Assembly (NCBI GenBank): GCA_958448395.1
Contig: CAUDDP010000002.1
Span: forward strand, 10,168 to 74,167
From: an uncultured Oscillospiraceae bacterium
GTDB taxonomy: Bacteria; Bacillota; Clostridia; Oscillospirales; Ruminococcaceae
Reading direction: 5' to 3'
DNA length: 64,000 nucleotides
Shown: positions 7,366 through 16,502 of the stretch, piece by piece
How the letters are laid out: every line of letters starts with the position of its first letter
Numbering within the stretch: position 1 is the stretch's first letter
The notes under the pieces: generated by a model
What the model was told of the DNA's origin: nothing
The model's input: only the letters and a program-made list of their open reading frames with translations
Database searches by the model: none
Translations under genes and position numbers: made by a program

Positions 7366-10300
7366 GTTTGTGCATTTGCATGTACATAGTGTTTATAGCC
7401 TGTTGGATGGAGCTTGTCGAATTCCAGAAATGATGAAACAAGTCAAAGCGATGGGACAAACGGCAATTGCTTTGACAGACCATGGCAATTTATATGCTGC
7501 TATTTCCTTTTATCAGGCAGCAAAAAAAGAAGGACTGCACCCCATTATTGGCTGTGAGGTCTATGTTGCCAGTCGTACTCGATTCGATCGTGTACAGGCA
7601 TTGGATCGAAAACGGTATCATTTGGTTTTGTTGTGTGAAAATCAGACTGGTTATCGAAATTTAGTAAAACTTGTTTCAAAGGCGTGTTTGGAGGGATTCT
7701 ATCAAAAACCACGTGTGGATTGGGAATTGCTCTCGCAGTATCACGAGGGGTTAATTTGTTTATCTGCCTGCTTGGCTGGTGAAGTGCCGCAGCAGCTGCT
7801 TGTCGGAAACTATGAACAGGCAAAACAGACCTCATTGCGGTATCAGGCTTTATTTGGCAAAGATCATTATTATTTGGAAGTGCAGAATCACGGTTTGCAG
7901 GAACAGAAGACAATTTTACCGCTGCTTTATCAGCTTTCAAAAGAAACGGGAATTCCATTGGTTGCTACAAATGATGTGCACTATCTGACACAGGATGAGG
8001 CAGAAATGCAGCAAGTCTTGCTCTGCATCCAGACAGGAAAAACGATAGATGACCCCACTGCGATGCGTTTTGGGACAAACGAGTTTTATTTGAAAAGCAC
8101 ACAAGAAATGCAACAATTATTTTCTGCGGTGCCGGAAGCAATCACAAATAGCAAACGAATTGCAGACCGCTGCCAGTTGATGTTTGAAACAGGGAAGCTG
8201 TATTTGCCTTCATTTTTTATGGATGGTTTGAAAGACAATAAGGCTTTGTTTGCTGCTCTTTGTCAAAGTGGTGCACAAAAACACTATGGAATGCCTGTAC
8301 CAGAGCATGTACAGAAGCGGTTACAACATGAGATGGATGTTATCACACAGATGGGTTATATCGACTATTTTTTAATTGTATGGGATTATGTGAATTTTGC
8401 AAAACAGCATCAAATTCCAGTCGGTCCCGGAAGAGGTTCTGGTGCAGGCAGTCTTTGTGCGTATTGCATGGGCATTACAGAGATTGATCCGATTGCTCAT
8501 CAATTGCTGTTTGAACGTTTCTTAAACCCAGAACGTGTCAGTATGCCGGATTTTGACATTGATTTTTGTATTGAAGGCAGACAGGCTGTAAAAGAATATG
8601 TGATTCAAAAATATGGTGCAGATCATGTAACAGAAATCATCACATTTGATTTGATGAAAGCCAGAGGTGCAGTGCGAGATGTTGGAAGAGCATTGAATAT
8701 TCCCTATGCTCTTTGTGATCGCATTGCTAAAAAAATTGATCCACATTACACCATTGCAGAAATGATAGCATCACCTGAAGGAACTGAATTACAGCAGCTT
8801 TATCAGACAGATAGAAATGCCAGAAAACTATTAGATATGGCACAAAAAATAGAAGGTATGCCACGGCATACTTCTACGCATGCAGCAGGTGTAATTATTT
8901 CTGCAATCCCGTTGTTAGAGATGGTGCCATTACAGAAAAATGAGGATACCATTGTAACACAGTATCCAATGGGAACACTAGAACAGCTCGGCTTGCTGAA
9001 GTTTGACTTTTTGGGTTTAAGAAACCTGACAATTATTCGGGATTGTGTGCAGATAATCCATGAAACAGAGCCGGATTTTTCGATTCATCGAATTCCGGTT
9101 GATGATGCAGCAGTATACCGTATGATGGCAAATGGCGATACTATGGGTGTTTTTCAGTTTGAAAGTGCAGGTATGCGTCACGTATTGATGCAAATGCAGC
9201 CGGAACGTTTGGAGGATTTGACAGCTGCCCTTTCTCTATATCGTCCGGGACCAAGAGATTCCATTCCGCAGTATCTGGAAAACCGCAAGCATCCGGATAC
9301 AATTTCCTATGCTCATCCTTCTTTGAAACCAATTTTAGATGTGACATATGGCTGTATGGTTTATCAGGAACAGGTTATGGAAATTTGTCGGGCACTGGCA
9401 GGGTATTCTTACGGCAGAGCTGATATTGTCAGGCGAGCGATGTCCAAAAAAAAGCAGGATGTAATGGAACAGGAACGGCAGGTTTTTCTATATGGTTTAG
9501 AAGGGGTTTGCTGCGGTGCTATTCAAAACGGTATTCCAAAAGAAGCAGCAGAATCCATTTTTGATGCAATCAGCCGTTTTGCTTCTTATGCATTTAATAA
9601 ATCTCATGCAGTTGCCTATGCTTATTTAGCATATCAGACTGCCTATCTCAAATGTCATTATTTTTCTGCTTATATGGCAGCATTGATGACTAGTGTAATG
9701 GGAGATTTTCCAAAGCTATTGTCCTATATTTCGGCCTGTCAGAAAGCTGGTGTGTCCGTATTGCCGCCACATATCAATGAAAGTCATGCAGCTTTTACTT
9801 GTACAAAAAAAGGGATTCGCTTTGGGCTATCCGCAGTCAAAAATGTAGGAATGGCTTTAATTGAAAAGCTGGAACAAGAACGGCAAAAAAATGGTTTGTT
9901 TACCGGTTTGTATGATTTTTGCCAGCGAATGCAAGGAATCGAATTGAATAAACGAGCCTTGGAGAGTCTGATTCAAAGTGGTGCATTGGATGGGTTTGGG
10001 TGGAATCGTCGGCAGATGCTCCAGCAGTATGAACAGATTCTATCATCTGCCAAGGAAACTGCTGCCACTCAATTGACGGGACAAATGCAACTGTTTGGCA
10101 TGGTATCAGCAGGTAATTGGCAGGAACCAACACCAGAACCAATGGAAGAGTTTTCTCAGACAGAATTGCTTCATATGGAACGGGAAGTCACTGGTATGTA
10201 TATTTCCGGCAATCCGTTGCAGCCGATACAATACCTTTGCCGTTTGCTGCATACAACCACAGTTTCTTCCCTTTCATCCCTTCTGGAACAAACGAGTGTT

Positions 10301-10780
10301 TGTATAATTGGAATTTTACAGCAAATGAAGCTGCATCTGACAAAAAGTAATGAACGGATGTGTTTCTTTCAATTGGAGGATTTAACTGGTTCTGTAGATT
10401 GTATTGCATTTCCTAACGTTTTTCGTGCTGTCCAACAAAAGCTACAAACAGATTCTATTTTATGGTGTAAAGGAACGCTTTCTGTGAAAGAAAGCGGTGT
10501 TTCCATTTTGTGTAACAGCATTTTGACAGTAGAAGAATTACAGAGACAGGTTGCACAAGGACGGCTATGTATCAAGCTTGCTTCTACTGATACGATGCGT
10601 ATGCAACAGGCATTGCAAACAGCAGAAGCATATGCAGGGAATACGGATATTTGTTTTTATTTTACAGACAAAAAACGAATGGTGCAGCCAAAACAAAAGA
10701 GGGGAATTGCAGTAACGGAAGAAGTTGAACAGGTTTTACATCAATTCTTTTCCAGTGAAGAATTGGGTATTTTAAAATAG
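7343..10780 (+). CDS. dnaE: DNA polymerase III subunit alpha (DnaE)
   Basis: This is the replicative C-family polymerase, 1145 aa from the ATG at 7343, with GAAGGAG upstream inside whiA. The N-terminal PHP domain begins FVHLHVHSVYSLLDG and has ALTDHGNLY. The polymerase core has GPGRGSGAGSL near residue 370, the catalytic Asp pair in MPDFDIDF near 405, and the third Asp in LKFDFLGLRNL near 555. A helix-hairpin-helix segment near residue 860 and a C-terminal OB-fold region follow. There is no 3'-5' exonuclease insertion of the PolC type. In many Clostridia pfkA follows dnaE; here a secreted dockerin protein follows, and pfkA lies at 54.9 kb. Confidence 0.97.
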   Translation: MLEIKQDEFVHLHVHSVYSLLDGACRIPEMMKQVKAMGQTAIALTDHGNLYAAISFYQAAKKEGLHPIIGCEVYVASRTRFDRVQALDRKRYHLVLLCENQTGYRNLVKLVSKACLEGFYQKPRVDWELLSQYHEGLICLSACLAGEVPQQLLVGNYEQAKQTSLRYQALFGKDHYYLEVQNHGLQEQKTILPLLYQLSKETGIPLVATNDVHYLTQDEAEMQQVLLCIQTGKTIDDPTAMRFGTNEFYLKSTQEMQQLFSAVPEAITNSKRIADRCQLMFETGKLYLPSFFMDGLKDNKALFAALCQSGAQKHYGMPVPEHVQKRLQHEMDVITQMGYIDYFLIVWDYVNFAKQHQIPVGPGRGSGAGSLCAYCMGITEIDPIAHQLLFERFLNPERVSMPDFDIDFCIEGRQAVKEYVIQKYGADHVTEIITFDLMKARGAVRDVGRALNIPYALCDRIAKKIDPHYTIAEMIASPEGTELQQLYQTDRNARKLLDMAQKIEGMPRHTSTHAAGVIISAIPLLEMVPLQKNEDTIVTQYPMGTLEQLGLLKFDFLGLRNLTIIRDCVQIIHETEPDFSIHRIPVDDAAVYRMMANGDTMGVFQFESAGMRHVLMQMQPERLEDLTAALSLYRPGPRDSIPQYLENRKHPDTISYAHPSLKPILDVTYGCMVYQEQVMEICRALAGYSYGRADIVRRAMSKKKQDVMEQERQVFLYGLEGVCCGAIQNGIPKEAAESIFDAISRFASYAFNKSHAVAYAYLAYQTAYLKCHYFSAYMAALMTSVMGDFPKLLSYISACQKAGVSVLPPHINESHAAFTCTKKGIRFGLSAVKNVGMALIEKLEQERQKNGLFTGLYDFCQRMQGIELNKRALESLIQSGALDGFGWNRRQMLQQYEQILSSAKETAATQLTGQMQLFGMVSAGNWQEPTPEPMEEFSQTELLHMEREVTGMYISGNPLQPIQYLCRLLHTTTVSSLSSLLEQTSVCIIGILQQMKLHLTKSNERMCFFQLEDLTGSVDCIAFPNVFRAVQQKLQTDSILWCKGTLSVKESGVSILCNSILTVEELQRQVAQGRLCIKLASTDTMRMQQALQTAEAYAGNTDICFYFTDKKRMVQPKQKRGIAVTEEVEQVLHQFFSSEELGILK

Positions 10781-10812
10781 AATAAATAAAAAATAAAACA
10801 GGGGGAATGATT

Positions 10813-12729
10813 GTGAAAATTTGTAAAATGAGAAGTGGTGTCATTGGATTTTTGACAGCTTGCTGCTGTCTCGTTTCAGAGAACGGATTATCAGTGCTTG
10901 CAGAAAATGCAGCAGAAAGTTTGATCGTAGAAGGACAGGTATTGACAGAGTCGACAGAAGAAACAGCGTTGCCAGAGGAAAACGAGTTGCCATTTGTTAC
11001 AACTGCACCAACTATGATAGAGACAACAGTAGAAACCACTGAAATCGTTTTGGAGGGTCCAGATGATACCACCATTTCACTGGGTGATTTAGATGGAGAT
11101 GGTACAGTGGGTGTAGAAGACGCTGTATTTGTATTGACGATTTATGCAAGACAATCTGCTGGATTAGAAATGAATCTTTCTCCGCAACAATTTTTTTGTG
11201 CAGATTGTGACCATGATACAAAGATCAGCGTAGAAGATGCTGTTTTGATTTTGGAGTATTATGCGAAACGTTCTGCCGGTCTATCAGTGGGAACTTTTTC
11301 TGAATATGTGGATGAAAGCAGTCATCCAGTGACAACTACGGTTACAGAACCAACATTACCATCAGAAACCAGTACAGAAACGAGCGAAACAGGGATAGAA
11401 ACAACAACGGAAATATCCCCAGTGATAACAACGACTGTACCAACAACAATAACTACTACAACACCGACAACTTCTACCACAACGTCAACAACTTCTACTA
11501 CTACATCAACTATCACAGAGACTACGATAACTACCACAACTACAGTAACCACTACTACCACCACTACAAACAATACTCTGCCGAATGCAGTGAAATTGCC
11601 AGTGGCTTGTATTTTGCAGAATGATTCTCCCTCTTTGCCGACAGGTTGCGAGGCAACTGCATTGACCATCGCCTTAAATTATGATGGGTTTGCAGCAGAA
11701 AAAACAGATATTGCAAAGACATACCTACCTAAAATGTTGTTCTATACATTGAATAACATTTATTATGGTGCAGATTTTCAATATGTATTTCCAGGCGATC
11801 CAACGACTTCCTATGGGTATGGCTGCTATGCACCCGCCATTGTTGCCACTGCAAATGCTTATTTTACCGCACAAAGGAATGCATCTTATGCGGAAAACAT
11901 CAGTGGTACAAACTTTTCAAATTTGTTGTCCTATGTGGCAAATGGCAGACCTGTTGTCTTCTGGGCAACTATGGGAATGTGTGCACCAGGAACGGGAGGC
12001 AGCTGGGTAACACCAGAGGGAAGCACTGTTACATGGAAAAGTAATGAACATTGTTTGGTTCTGACTGGATATGACAAATCAGCGGGCACAGTAGAGGTTG
12101 CTGACCCACTGCGAGGGAATGTAACTTATGATATGGCATTGGTTGCACAACGATATGAGCAGATGGGCAAGAATGCTGTCATTTTACATAGTACAACAGA
12201 TCCTAAAACAGAAACAGAAGGCGTAGTGAATAATGGTGTCTACCGTTTACGCAATGCCGGAAGTGGTTTGTATTTGACTGTTGCAGATGGTATGGATGCC
12301 GATAAAACAAATGTAATACAGGATACAGAAAAAGTATCCTTGTCACAGCTATTTCGGATTTCCTATGACACAGACCGCAATGCCTATCGTTTATATGCAA
12401 TGTGTTCTTCTGATGAAACCGATATCGATGGAACAAATCGTGTACTGGATATTGTGAAACTGGGCGGTGGTGTTGTCAGCGGTTGTAATGTAGAAATTTA
12501 TCGTCCTGTGGATGCACCTGCACAAACTTTTGTATTGGTTCCGCAGGCAGACGGCACCATGATGCTGTCATGTAGTGCCAATCGCAGTACTTGTCTGTCT
12601 GTTTGGAGTAATGATGTTGGATCCAGTCTTGGTACAGGATTTTATGCAATTGGCAATGTTGTCATCCGAAACGATATTGGAGAAAGTACACAACGTTGGA
12701 TTCTGGAGAAGAATGAAGGGTTTCAATAA
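10813..12729 (+). CDS. Secreted dockerin protein with C39-like peptidase and ricin-type lectin-like domains
   Basis: The GTG at 10813 has GGGGGA six bases upstream. An in-frame ATG at 10807 sits directly on that site and is less likely. The 638-aa product has a signal peptide (about residues 1-30), a two-repeat type I dockerin at about 89-160 (GDLDGDGTVGVEDAV; DCDHDTKISVEDAV), and a long Thr-rich linker at about 170-255. A C39-like cysteine peptidase domain follows at about 256-455, with CILQNDSPSLPTGCEATAL holding the expected Cys and HCLVLTGYDK the expected His. A C-terminal beta-trefoil-like region starts GVYRLRNAGSGLYLTVADG and ends ESTQRWILE. It is likely exported and docked onto a cohesin scaffold. 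The substrate is unknown. Confidence 0.85.
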   Translation: MKICKMRSGVIGFLTACCCLVSENGLSVLAENAAESLIVEGQVLTESTEETALPEENELPFVTTAPTMIETTVETTEIVLEGPDDTTISLGDLDGDGTVGVEDAVFVLTIYARQSAGLEMNLSPQQFFCADCDHDTKISVEDAVLILEYYAKRSAGLSVGTFSEYVDESSHPVTTTVTEPTLPSETSTETSETGIETTTEISPVITTTVPTTITTTTPTTSTTTSTTSTTTSTITETTITTTTTVTTTTTTTNNTLPNAVKLPVACILQNDSPSLPTGCEATALTIALNYDGFAAEKTDIAKTYLPKMLFYTLNNIYYGADFQYVFPGDPTTSYGYGCYAPAIVATANAYFTAQRNASYAENISGTNFSNLLSYVANGRPVVFWATMGMCAPGTGGSWVTPEGSTVTWKSNEHCLVLTGYDKSAGTVEVADPLRGNVTYDMALVAQRYEQMGKNAVILHSTTDPKTETEGVVNNGVYRLRNAGSGLYLTVADGMDADKTNVIQDTEKVSLSQLFRISYDTDRNAYRLYAMCSSDETDIDGTNRVLDIVKLGGGVVSGCNVEIYRPVDAPAQTFVLVPQADGTMMLSCSANRSTCLSVWSNDVGSSLGTGFYAIGNVVIRNDIGESTQRWILEKNEGFQ

Positions 12730-12763
12730 TTCAGAATTGTTCTGAAAAAGGAGAAAAATCTGC

Positions 12764-12832
12764 ATGAAAAAAAGCATACTGTATATAGAACGGTTTGCGG
12801 AAAAATTACAAAAGCATTTTGATGAAAACTAA
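12764..12832 (+). CDS. Possible 22-aa peptide
   Basis: A 22-codon frame starts MKKSILYIERF and is preceded by AAGGAG nine bases upstream. It lies 34 bases after the dockerin gene and ahead of a terminator. The composition is amphipathic and charged. The strong ribosome site is the only support; no family is recognised. Confidence 0.35.
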   Translation: MKKSILYIERFAEKLQKHFDEN

Positions 12833-12856
12833 GAACCTAAATTGATATGATTGCAA

Positions 12857-12905
12857 AAAAACAACCCAAAAAGAGTATTTTTCTTCTCGGGTTGTTTAAC
12901 TTTTA
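12857..12905. terminator. Bidirectional terminator
   Basis: The arms AACAACCC (12860-12867) and GGGTTGTT (12889-12896) have a T7 run on the minus side and a T-rich tract on the plus side. It separates the dockerin transcript from the convergent dapB. Confidence 0.75.
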
Positions 12906-12929
12906 GATTTTTTCGATGCAATTTTGGTT

Positions 12930-13688
12930 TTAAGAAAGTGCAATCAGTTGCTTCATATCATATAGACCAGCAGGTTTTCCGCAAAGGAAAACAGCTGCAT
13001 TAATAGCACCTTCTGCAAATACAGTCTTGGAAGCAGCACTATGAGAAAGCGTAATCACCTCATCATGGCCAGCAAAAATTACATCGTGTTCGCCGACGAT
13101 TGTGCCGCCCCGAATAGCGTGCATGCCAATTTCATTTTTTTCCCGCTTCATTCGCCGTGCGTGACGGTCATAGACGTAATGATAGCGATTTTCTTTTACC
13201 TCGTTAATGGCATTCGCAAGCATAATCGCAGTGCCACTTGGTGCATCAATCTTTTGATTGTGATGCTTTTCTACAATTTCGATGTCAAATTGATCCCCCA
13301 GAATGGTAGTTGCACGCTTTGCCAGTTCTACCAGCAGATTGATGCCGAGGGACATATTAAAGGTGAAGAATACTGGAACCTGTTCTGCTGCTGTTTTGAT
13401 TTGTGCAATTTGTGTTTCACTGTATCCTGTGGTTGCCAGAACCAGTGCAACGTTATGCGTAAATGCATAATTTAACAGCATATCCAAAGAAGAAGGATTG
13501 GAAAAGTCAATGATGACATCTGGCTGTTCTGGCAACTGTTCTGCTGTTTCTACAATGGGAAAAGTATCGTATTGTTTGGTATAGCTGTCAATTCCGCCGA
13601 TGACCTTGCAGTCTTTCCGATTAGCAATGCAGCTGGCAAGGGTGTGTCCCATTTTTCCGTTTGCACCGCATAGAACAATTTTTTTCAT
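12930..13688 (-). CDS. dapB: 4-hydroxy-tetrahydrodipicolinate reductase
   Basis: DapB performs the NAD(P)H-dependent reduction that follows DapA in diaminopimelate/lysine synthesis. The 252-aa protein has the nucleotide-binding loop CGANGKMG at its N-terminus. The catalytic signature EIVEKHHNQKIDAPSGTA near residue 138 contains the paired His and the Lys of the active site. The C-terminal IRGGTIVGEHDVIF block is also conserved. The start has an AAAGGATG site and lies 32 bases after dapA. It is the last gene of the lysine-riboswitch operon. Confidence 0.97.
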   Translation of the reverse strand: MKKIVLCGANGKMGHTLASCIANRKDCKVIGGIDSYTKQYDTFPIVETAEQLPEQPDVIIDFSNPSSLDMLLNYAFTHNVALVLATTGYSETQIAQIKTAAEQVPVFFTFNMSLGINLLVELAKRATTILGDQFDIEIVEKHHNQKIDAPSGTAIMLANAINEVKENRYHYVYDRHARRMKREKNEIGMHAIRGGTIVGEHDVIFAGHDEVITLSHSAASKTVFAEGAINAAVFLCGKPAGLYDMKQLIALS

Positions 13689-13720
13689 TTTTTCACATCC
13701 TTTGCTTTACAAGATAAAAC

Positions 13721-14608
13721 TTAAACCAAGTTGTGTGCAGCGAGTGCATCATGCAAAGCGGTCTTATGTTCTTCTGTCATTTCATAGAGCGGCATTCTGC
13801 ACGAACCGGCTGGCATTCCCATTTGATTGAGGGCATCCTTTACTGGAATCGGGTTTACCTCAATAAACAGTTTGTTGATCAGATCCAGATATTCTAACTG
13901 CATCTGAGAAGCTGCTGCAAAATTATTTTCCAGGCAATATTGTGTCATTTGATGGGTTTCCTTTGGCATGACATTGGATAGGACAGAGATGACACCCTTT
14001 CCGCCAAGAGACATAATTGGTACAATCATGTCATCATTTCCGCTGTAGATATCCACCAAATCACCACATTGTGCAGCCAATTTTGCAGTGTAACTGATAT
14101 TACCGGAAGCCTCTTTGACCGCCACAATGTTTTTGTGCTGACCGAGTGCCTTTACCGTTGCAACATCAATGGCAACGCCAGTGCGGCTCGGAATATTGTA
14201 GAGAATGATCGGAATATTGACACTGTCTGCGATCATAGTATAATGGGCAATCAGGCCACGCTGTGTACACTTATTATAATATGGTGTTACTAGCAGCAGA
14301 CCGTCTGCTCCGAGTTCCTGTGCTTCTCTGGAAAGTTCAATGGCATACTGGGTGTCATTGCTACCTGTTCCGGCAATCACTGGAACTCGGTTATGGGTGT
14401 GCTCTACTGCACAGCGAATACAATCACGATGCTCTTCGTCGCTTAACGTAGAAGATTCACCGGTTGTACCGCAGATAATAATGGCATCTGTTCCATTTTC
14501 AATCTGGAAGTCAATCAGCTTCTTTAGTCCTTCAAAATCAACGGTACCGTCCTGCAACATTGGTGTAACAATGGCAACACCGGCACCAGTAAAAATTGTA
14601 TTTTTCAT
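13721..14608 (-). CDS. dapA: 4-hydroxy-tetrahydrodipicolinate synthase
   Basis: DapA condenses pyruvate with aspartate semialdehyde, the product of the upstream asd. The 295-aa protein has ICGTTGESSTLSDEEH near residue 46, the Tyr-containing YNIPSRTG near 138, and the Schiff-base Lys in AVKEASGN near 166. GNDDMIVPIMSLGGKGVISV follows. The start has GAAAGGGG upstream. Between it and asd lies a frameshifted acetyltransferase gene. Expression should fall when lysine binds the upstream riboswitch. Confidence 0.97.
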   Translation of the reverse strand: MKNTIFTGAGVAIVTPMLQDGTVDFEGLKKLIDFQIENGTDAIIICGTTGESSTLSDEEHRDCIRCAVEHTHNRVPVIAGTGSNDTQYAIELSREAQELGADGLLLVTPYYNKCTQRGLIAHYTMIADSVNIPIILYNIPSRTGVAIDVATVKALGQHKNIVAVKEASGNISYTAKLAAQCGDLVDIYSGNDDMIVPIMSLGGKGVISVLSNVMPKETHQMTQYCLENNFAAASQMQLEYLDLINKLFIEVNPIPVKDALNQMGMPAGSCRMPLYEMTEEHKTALHDALAAHNLV

Positions 14609-14649
14609 GGTGGAAACGCCCCTTTCAAATTATTATTTTAGTAAGATGT

Positions 14650-15101
14650 TTACGGAATCGGCTTCATAAAAGTCAGCCATGTGTCAGAAATGACGCCCTG
14701 CACGGTTTGATAAAATGCAATAGCGGGTGCATTTTGTTGTAAACATTTCCATTCTATTCGCAGACAGTTTTGTTCTTTTGCAATTTGTTCTAAACGATGA
14801 AATAGTTCTGTTGCAATACCTTTGCCACGAAATGCCGGTTCTACCCATAGGTCTTCCAGATAGAGTACTGATCTTCCGGAAAGCATTGCAAGCGGAATGA
14901 AGAAATAGGCAGCCAGTCCAATGGCTGTTCCGTTTTCTGTTTCTGCCAATAGTGCAGAGAGCCTATTTTCTGTTTGCAGCATAGTGTATACCATTTCAGC
15001 CGTTAAGCTGCATGATGCAGAAGCCCTTCAAAATCGGCCAATTTGTGTATCATTTGACAGATGGTTTCTGCATCACTGAACACAGCAGGTCGAATGGTCA
15101 T
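14650..15101 (-). pseudogene. GNAT-family N-acetyltransferase, frameshifted
   Basis: The ATG at 15101 overlaps the asd stop as ATGA, so it is the natural coupled start. This frame encodes MTIRPAVFSDAETICQM and about 15 more residues, then hits TAA near 15006. The adjacent frame continues without a gap from LTAEMVYTMLQ through the acetyl-CoA loop VEPAFRGKGIATEL to the stop at 14650. The total, 452 bases, is one short of 151 codons, the normal GNAT length. A single-base deletion near 15006 explains it. A shorter product from an internal ATG at 14994 (114 aa) would lack the first strand and helix. A sequencing error or a -1 frameshift cannot be excluded. Confidence 0.8.
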
Positions 15102-16177
15102 GCAAAGTAACCTTTTGCCGCCAACAATTCTGCCAGTAATACAGCACCACCAGCAGCACCACGCAGGGTGTTGTGTGACAGGCAGACGAACTTATAGTCA
15201 AACAAAGAATCTTCCCGCAGACGACCAACAGAAACAGCCATACCATTTTCCAGATTGCGGTCAGTCTTTGCCTGCGGACGGTTATCCTCTTCAAAATAGT
15301 GGATGAACTGTTTCGGAGCACTTGGCAGCTGCAATTCCTGTGGTACACCAGAAAAGTCTTTCCAAGCCTTCAGAATTTCTTCCTTTGACGGTTTCTTGTC
15401 GAATGAAACAAATACTGCGGCAGTATGCCCGTCAGAAACCGGCACACGCAGACACTGTGTGGTAATCAATGGGGATGTAGCAGAAACAATCTGGTCGCCT
15501 TCTACACTGCCCCAAACCTTCAGCGGTTCTTTTTCTGATTTTTCTTCTTCGCCACCGATGAATGGAATTACATTGTCCACCATTTCCGGCCATGTCTGAA
15601 AGGTCTTTCCGGCACCGGAAATTGCCTGATAGGTGCATGCGAGTATTTGCTTGATGCCGTAAGTACGCAGCGGAGAAAGTGCTGGTACATAACTTTGGAT
15701 GGAGCAATTAGACTTAACGGTAATGAAGCCCTTCTTTGTACCAAGGCGTTTTTTCTGGCTTTCGATGATATCCAGATGTTCCGGATTGACTTCTGGAATG
15801 ATCATCGGCACATCTGGTGTAAAGCGATGTGCAGAGTTGTTGGAAACAACAGGACATTCTGCCTTTGCATATGCTTCTTCCAGTGCACGGATTTCCTCTT
15901 TTTTCATGTCTACTGCACAGAAGACAAAGTCTACCATGGAAGCAACCTTTTGGATATCTGCTTGTGCATCCAACATCACCATATCTTTCATCGAAGATGG
16001 CATCGGCGTTGTCATTGCCCAACGACTGCCAACAGCTGCTTCATAGGTTTTACCGGCAGAACGAGGAGAGGCTGCCAGAGCGACAACCTGAAACCACGGA
16101 TGACCGTCCAGCAAGGTTGCAAATCGCTGACCTACCATGCCTGTTGCACCAATGATACCAACTTTCCACTGTTTCAT
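15098..16177 (-). CDS. asd: Aspartate-semialdehyde dehydrogenase (fungal/archaeal-type)
   Basis: Asd reduces aspartyl phosphate to aspartate semialdehyde, the branch point to lysine/DAP and homoserine. The ATG at 16177 has GGAGG nine bases upstream; a TTG 15 bases earlier lies on that site. The 359-aa protein has GATGMVGQRF at the N-terminus, SNNSAHRFTPDVPMIIPEVN near residue 115, and the catalytic Cys in VKSNCSIQ near 153. QAISGAGK near 186 and the His-containing SDGHTAAVFVSF follow. The motif set and length fit the roughly 360-aa fungal/archaeal branch rather than the E. coli type. It is first in the operon, behind the lysine riboswitch. Confidence 0.95.
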   Translation of the reverse strand: MKQWKVGIIGATGMVGQRFATLLDGHPWFQVVALAASPRSAGKTYEAAVGSRWAMTTPMPSSMKDMVMLDAQADIQKVASMVDFVFCAVDMKKEEIRALEEAYAKAECPVVSNNSAHRFTPDVPMIIPEVNPEHLDIIESQKKRLGTKKGFITVKSNCSIQSYVPALSPLRTYGIKQILACTYQAISGAGKTFQTWPEMVDNVIPFIGGEEEKSEKEPLKVWGSVEGDQIVSATSPLITTQCLRVPVSDGHTAAVFVSFDKKPSKEEILKAWKDFSGVPQELQLPSAPKQFIHYFEEDNRPQAKTDRNLENGMAVSVGRLREDSLFDYKFVCLSHNTLRGAAGGAVLLAELLAAKGYFA

Positions 16178-16204
16178 TTGTAAATCCTCCAAAAATTATT
16201 AAAA

Positions 16205-16234
16205 ATAAAAAAAACCGGTTGAAAACCGATAGAG
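16205..16234 (-). terminator. Riboswitch expression-platform terminator
   Basis: Read on the minus strand, ATCGGTT pairs with AACCGGT around a short loop and is followed by T8. It begins about 40 bases after the 3' end of the lysine aptamer and ends 27 bases before the asd start, so it is placed to stop transcription when lysine is bound. Confidence 0.8.
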
Positions 16235-16271
16235 TATGCGTTATAATAGATATGTTGGCATTTTGTATATG

Positions 16272-16440
16272 CCGATAGCTCTCCATCACAACGATGACAG
16301 TCACAGACCTGTTTGAACCTGTGACCAGAAAAGAAATGACCAAATTCTTTTCTTCGGCACTCGCACCTTTTTGTTCTGTATTAACGGATCGGTCATATCC
16401 AGCCAGAACATACTCATCTTGAGTGCACCTCTATCTTAGT
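16272..16440 (-). promoter_or_regulatory. Lysine riboswitch (L-box)
   Basis: On the minus strand the conserved L-box blocks appear in order. GATAGAGGTGC comes first, then AGATGAGTATG, AAGGTGCGAGTGCCGAAG, CTGGTCACAGG, GTCTGTGACTGTCA, and the closing GGAGAGCTATC that pairs with the first block. The order and wording match the B. subtilis lysC leader. It sits between a consensus promoter and a terminator ahead of asd. By family knowledge, lysine binding favours termination and so represses asd-dapA-dapB. Confidence 0.92.
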
Positions 16441-16443
16441 TCC

Positions 16444-16472
16444 ATCATACCATTTTTCTAGTGGTATGTCAA
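16444..16472 (-). promoter_or_regulatory. Sigma-A promoter for asd operon
   Basis: TTGACA, a 17-base spacer, then TATGAT on the minus strand, just upstream of the lysine aptamer. It is divergent from queA, whose start lies 31 bases away. Confidence 0.85.
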
Positions 16473-16502
16473 TATTATTTTGAAAAAAATTAGGAGTGAA
16501 CC

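Noticed and set aside
11337..11575. Possible tandem DNA repeat array
   Set aside because: It is the ACA/ACT-rich coding linker of the dockerin protein; codons vary and there is no fixed DNA unit.
16260..16440. Plus-strand leader for queA
   Set aside because: The structure reads correctly only on the minus strand as an L-box; preQ1 riboswitch blocks are absent.
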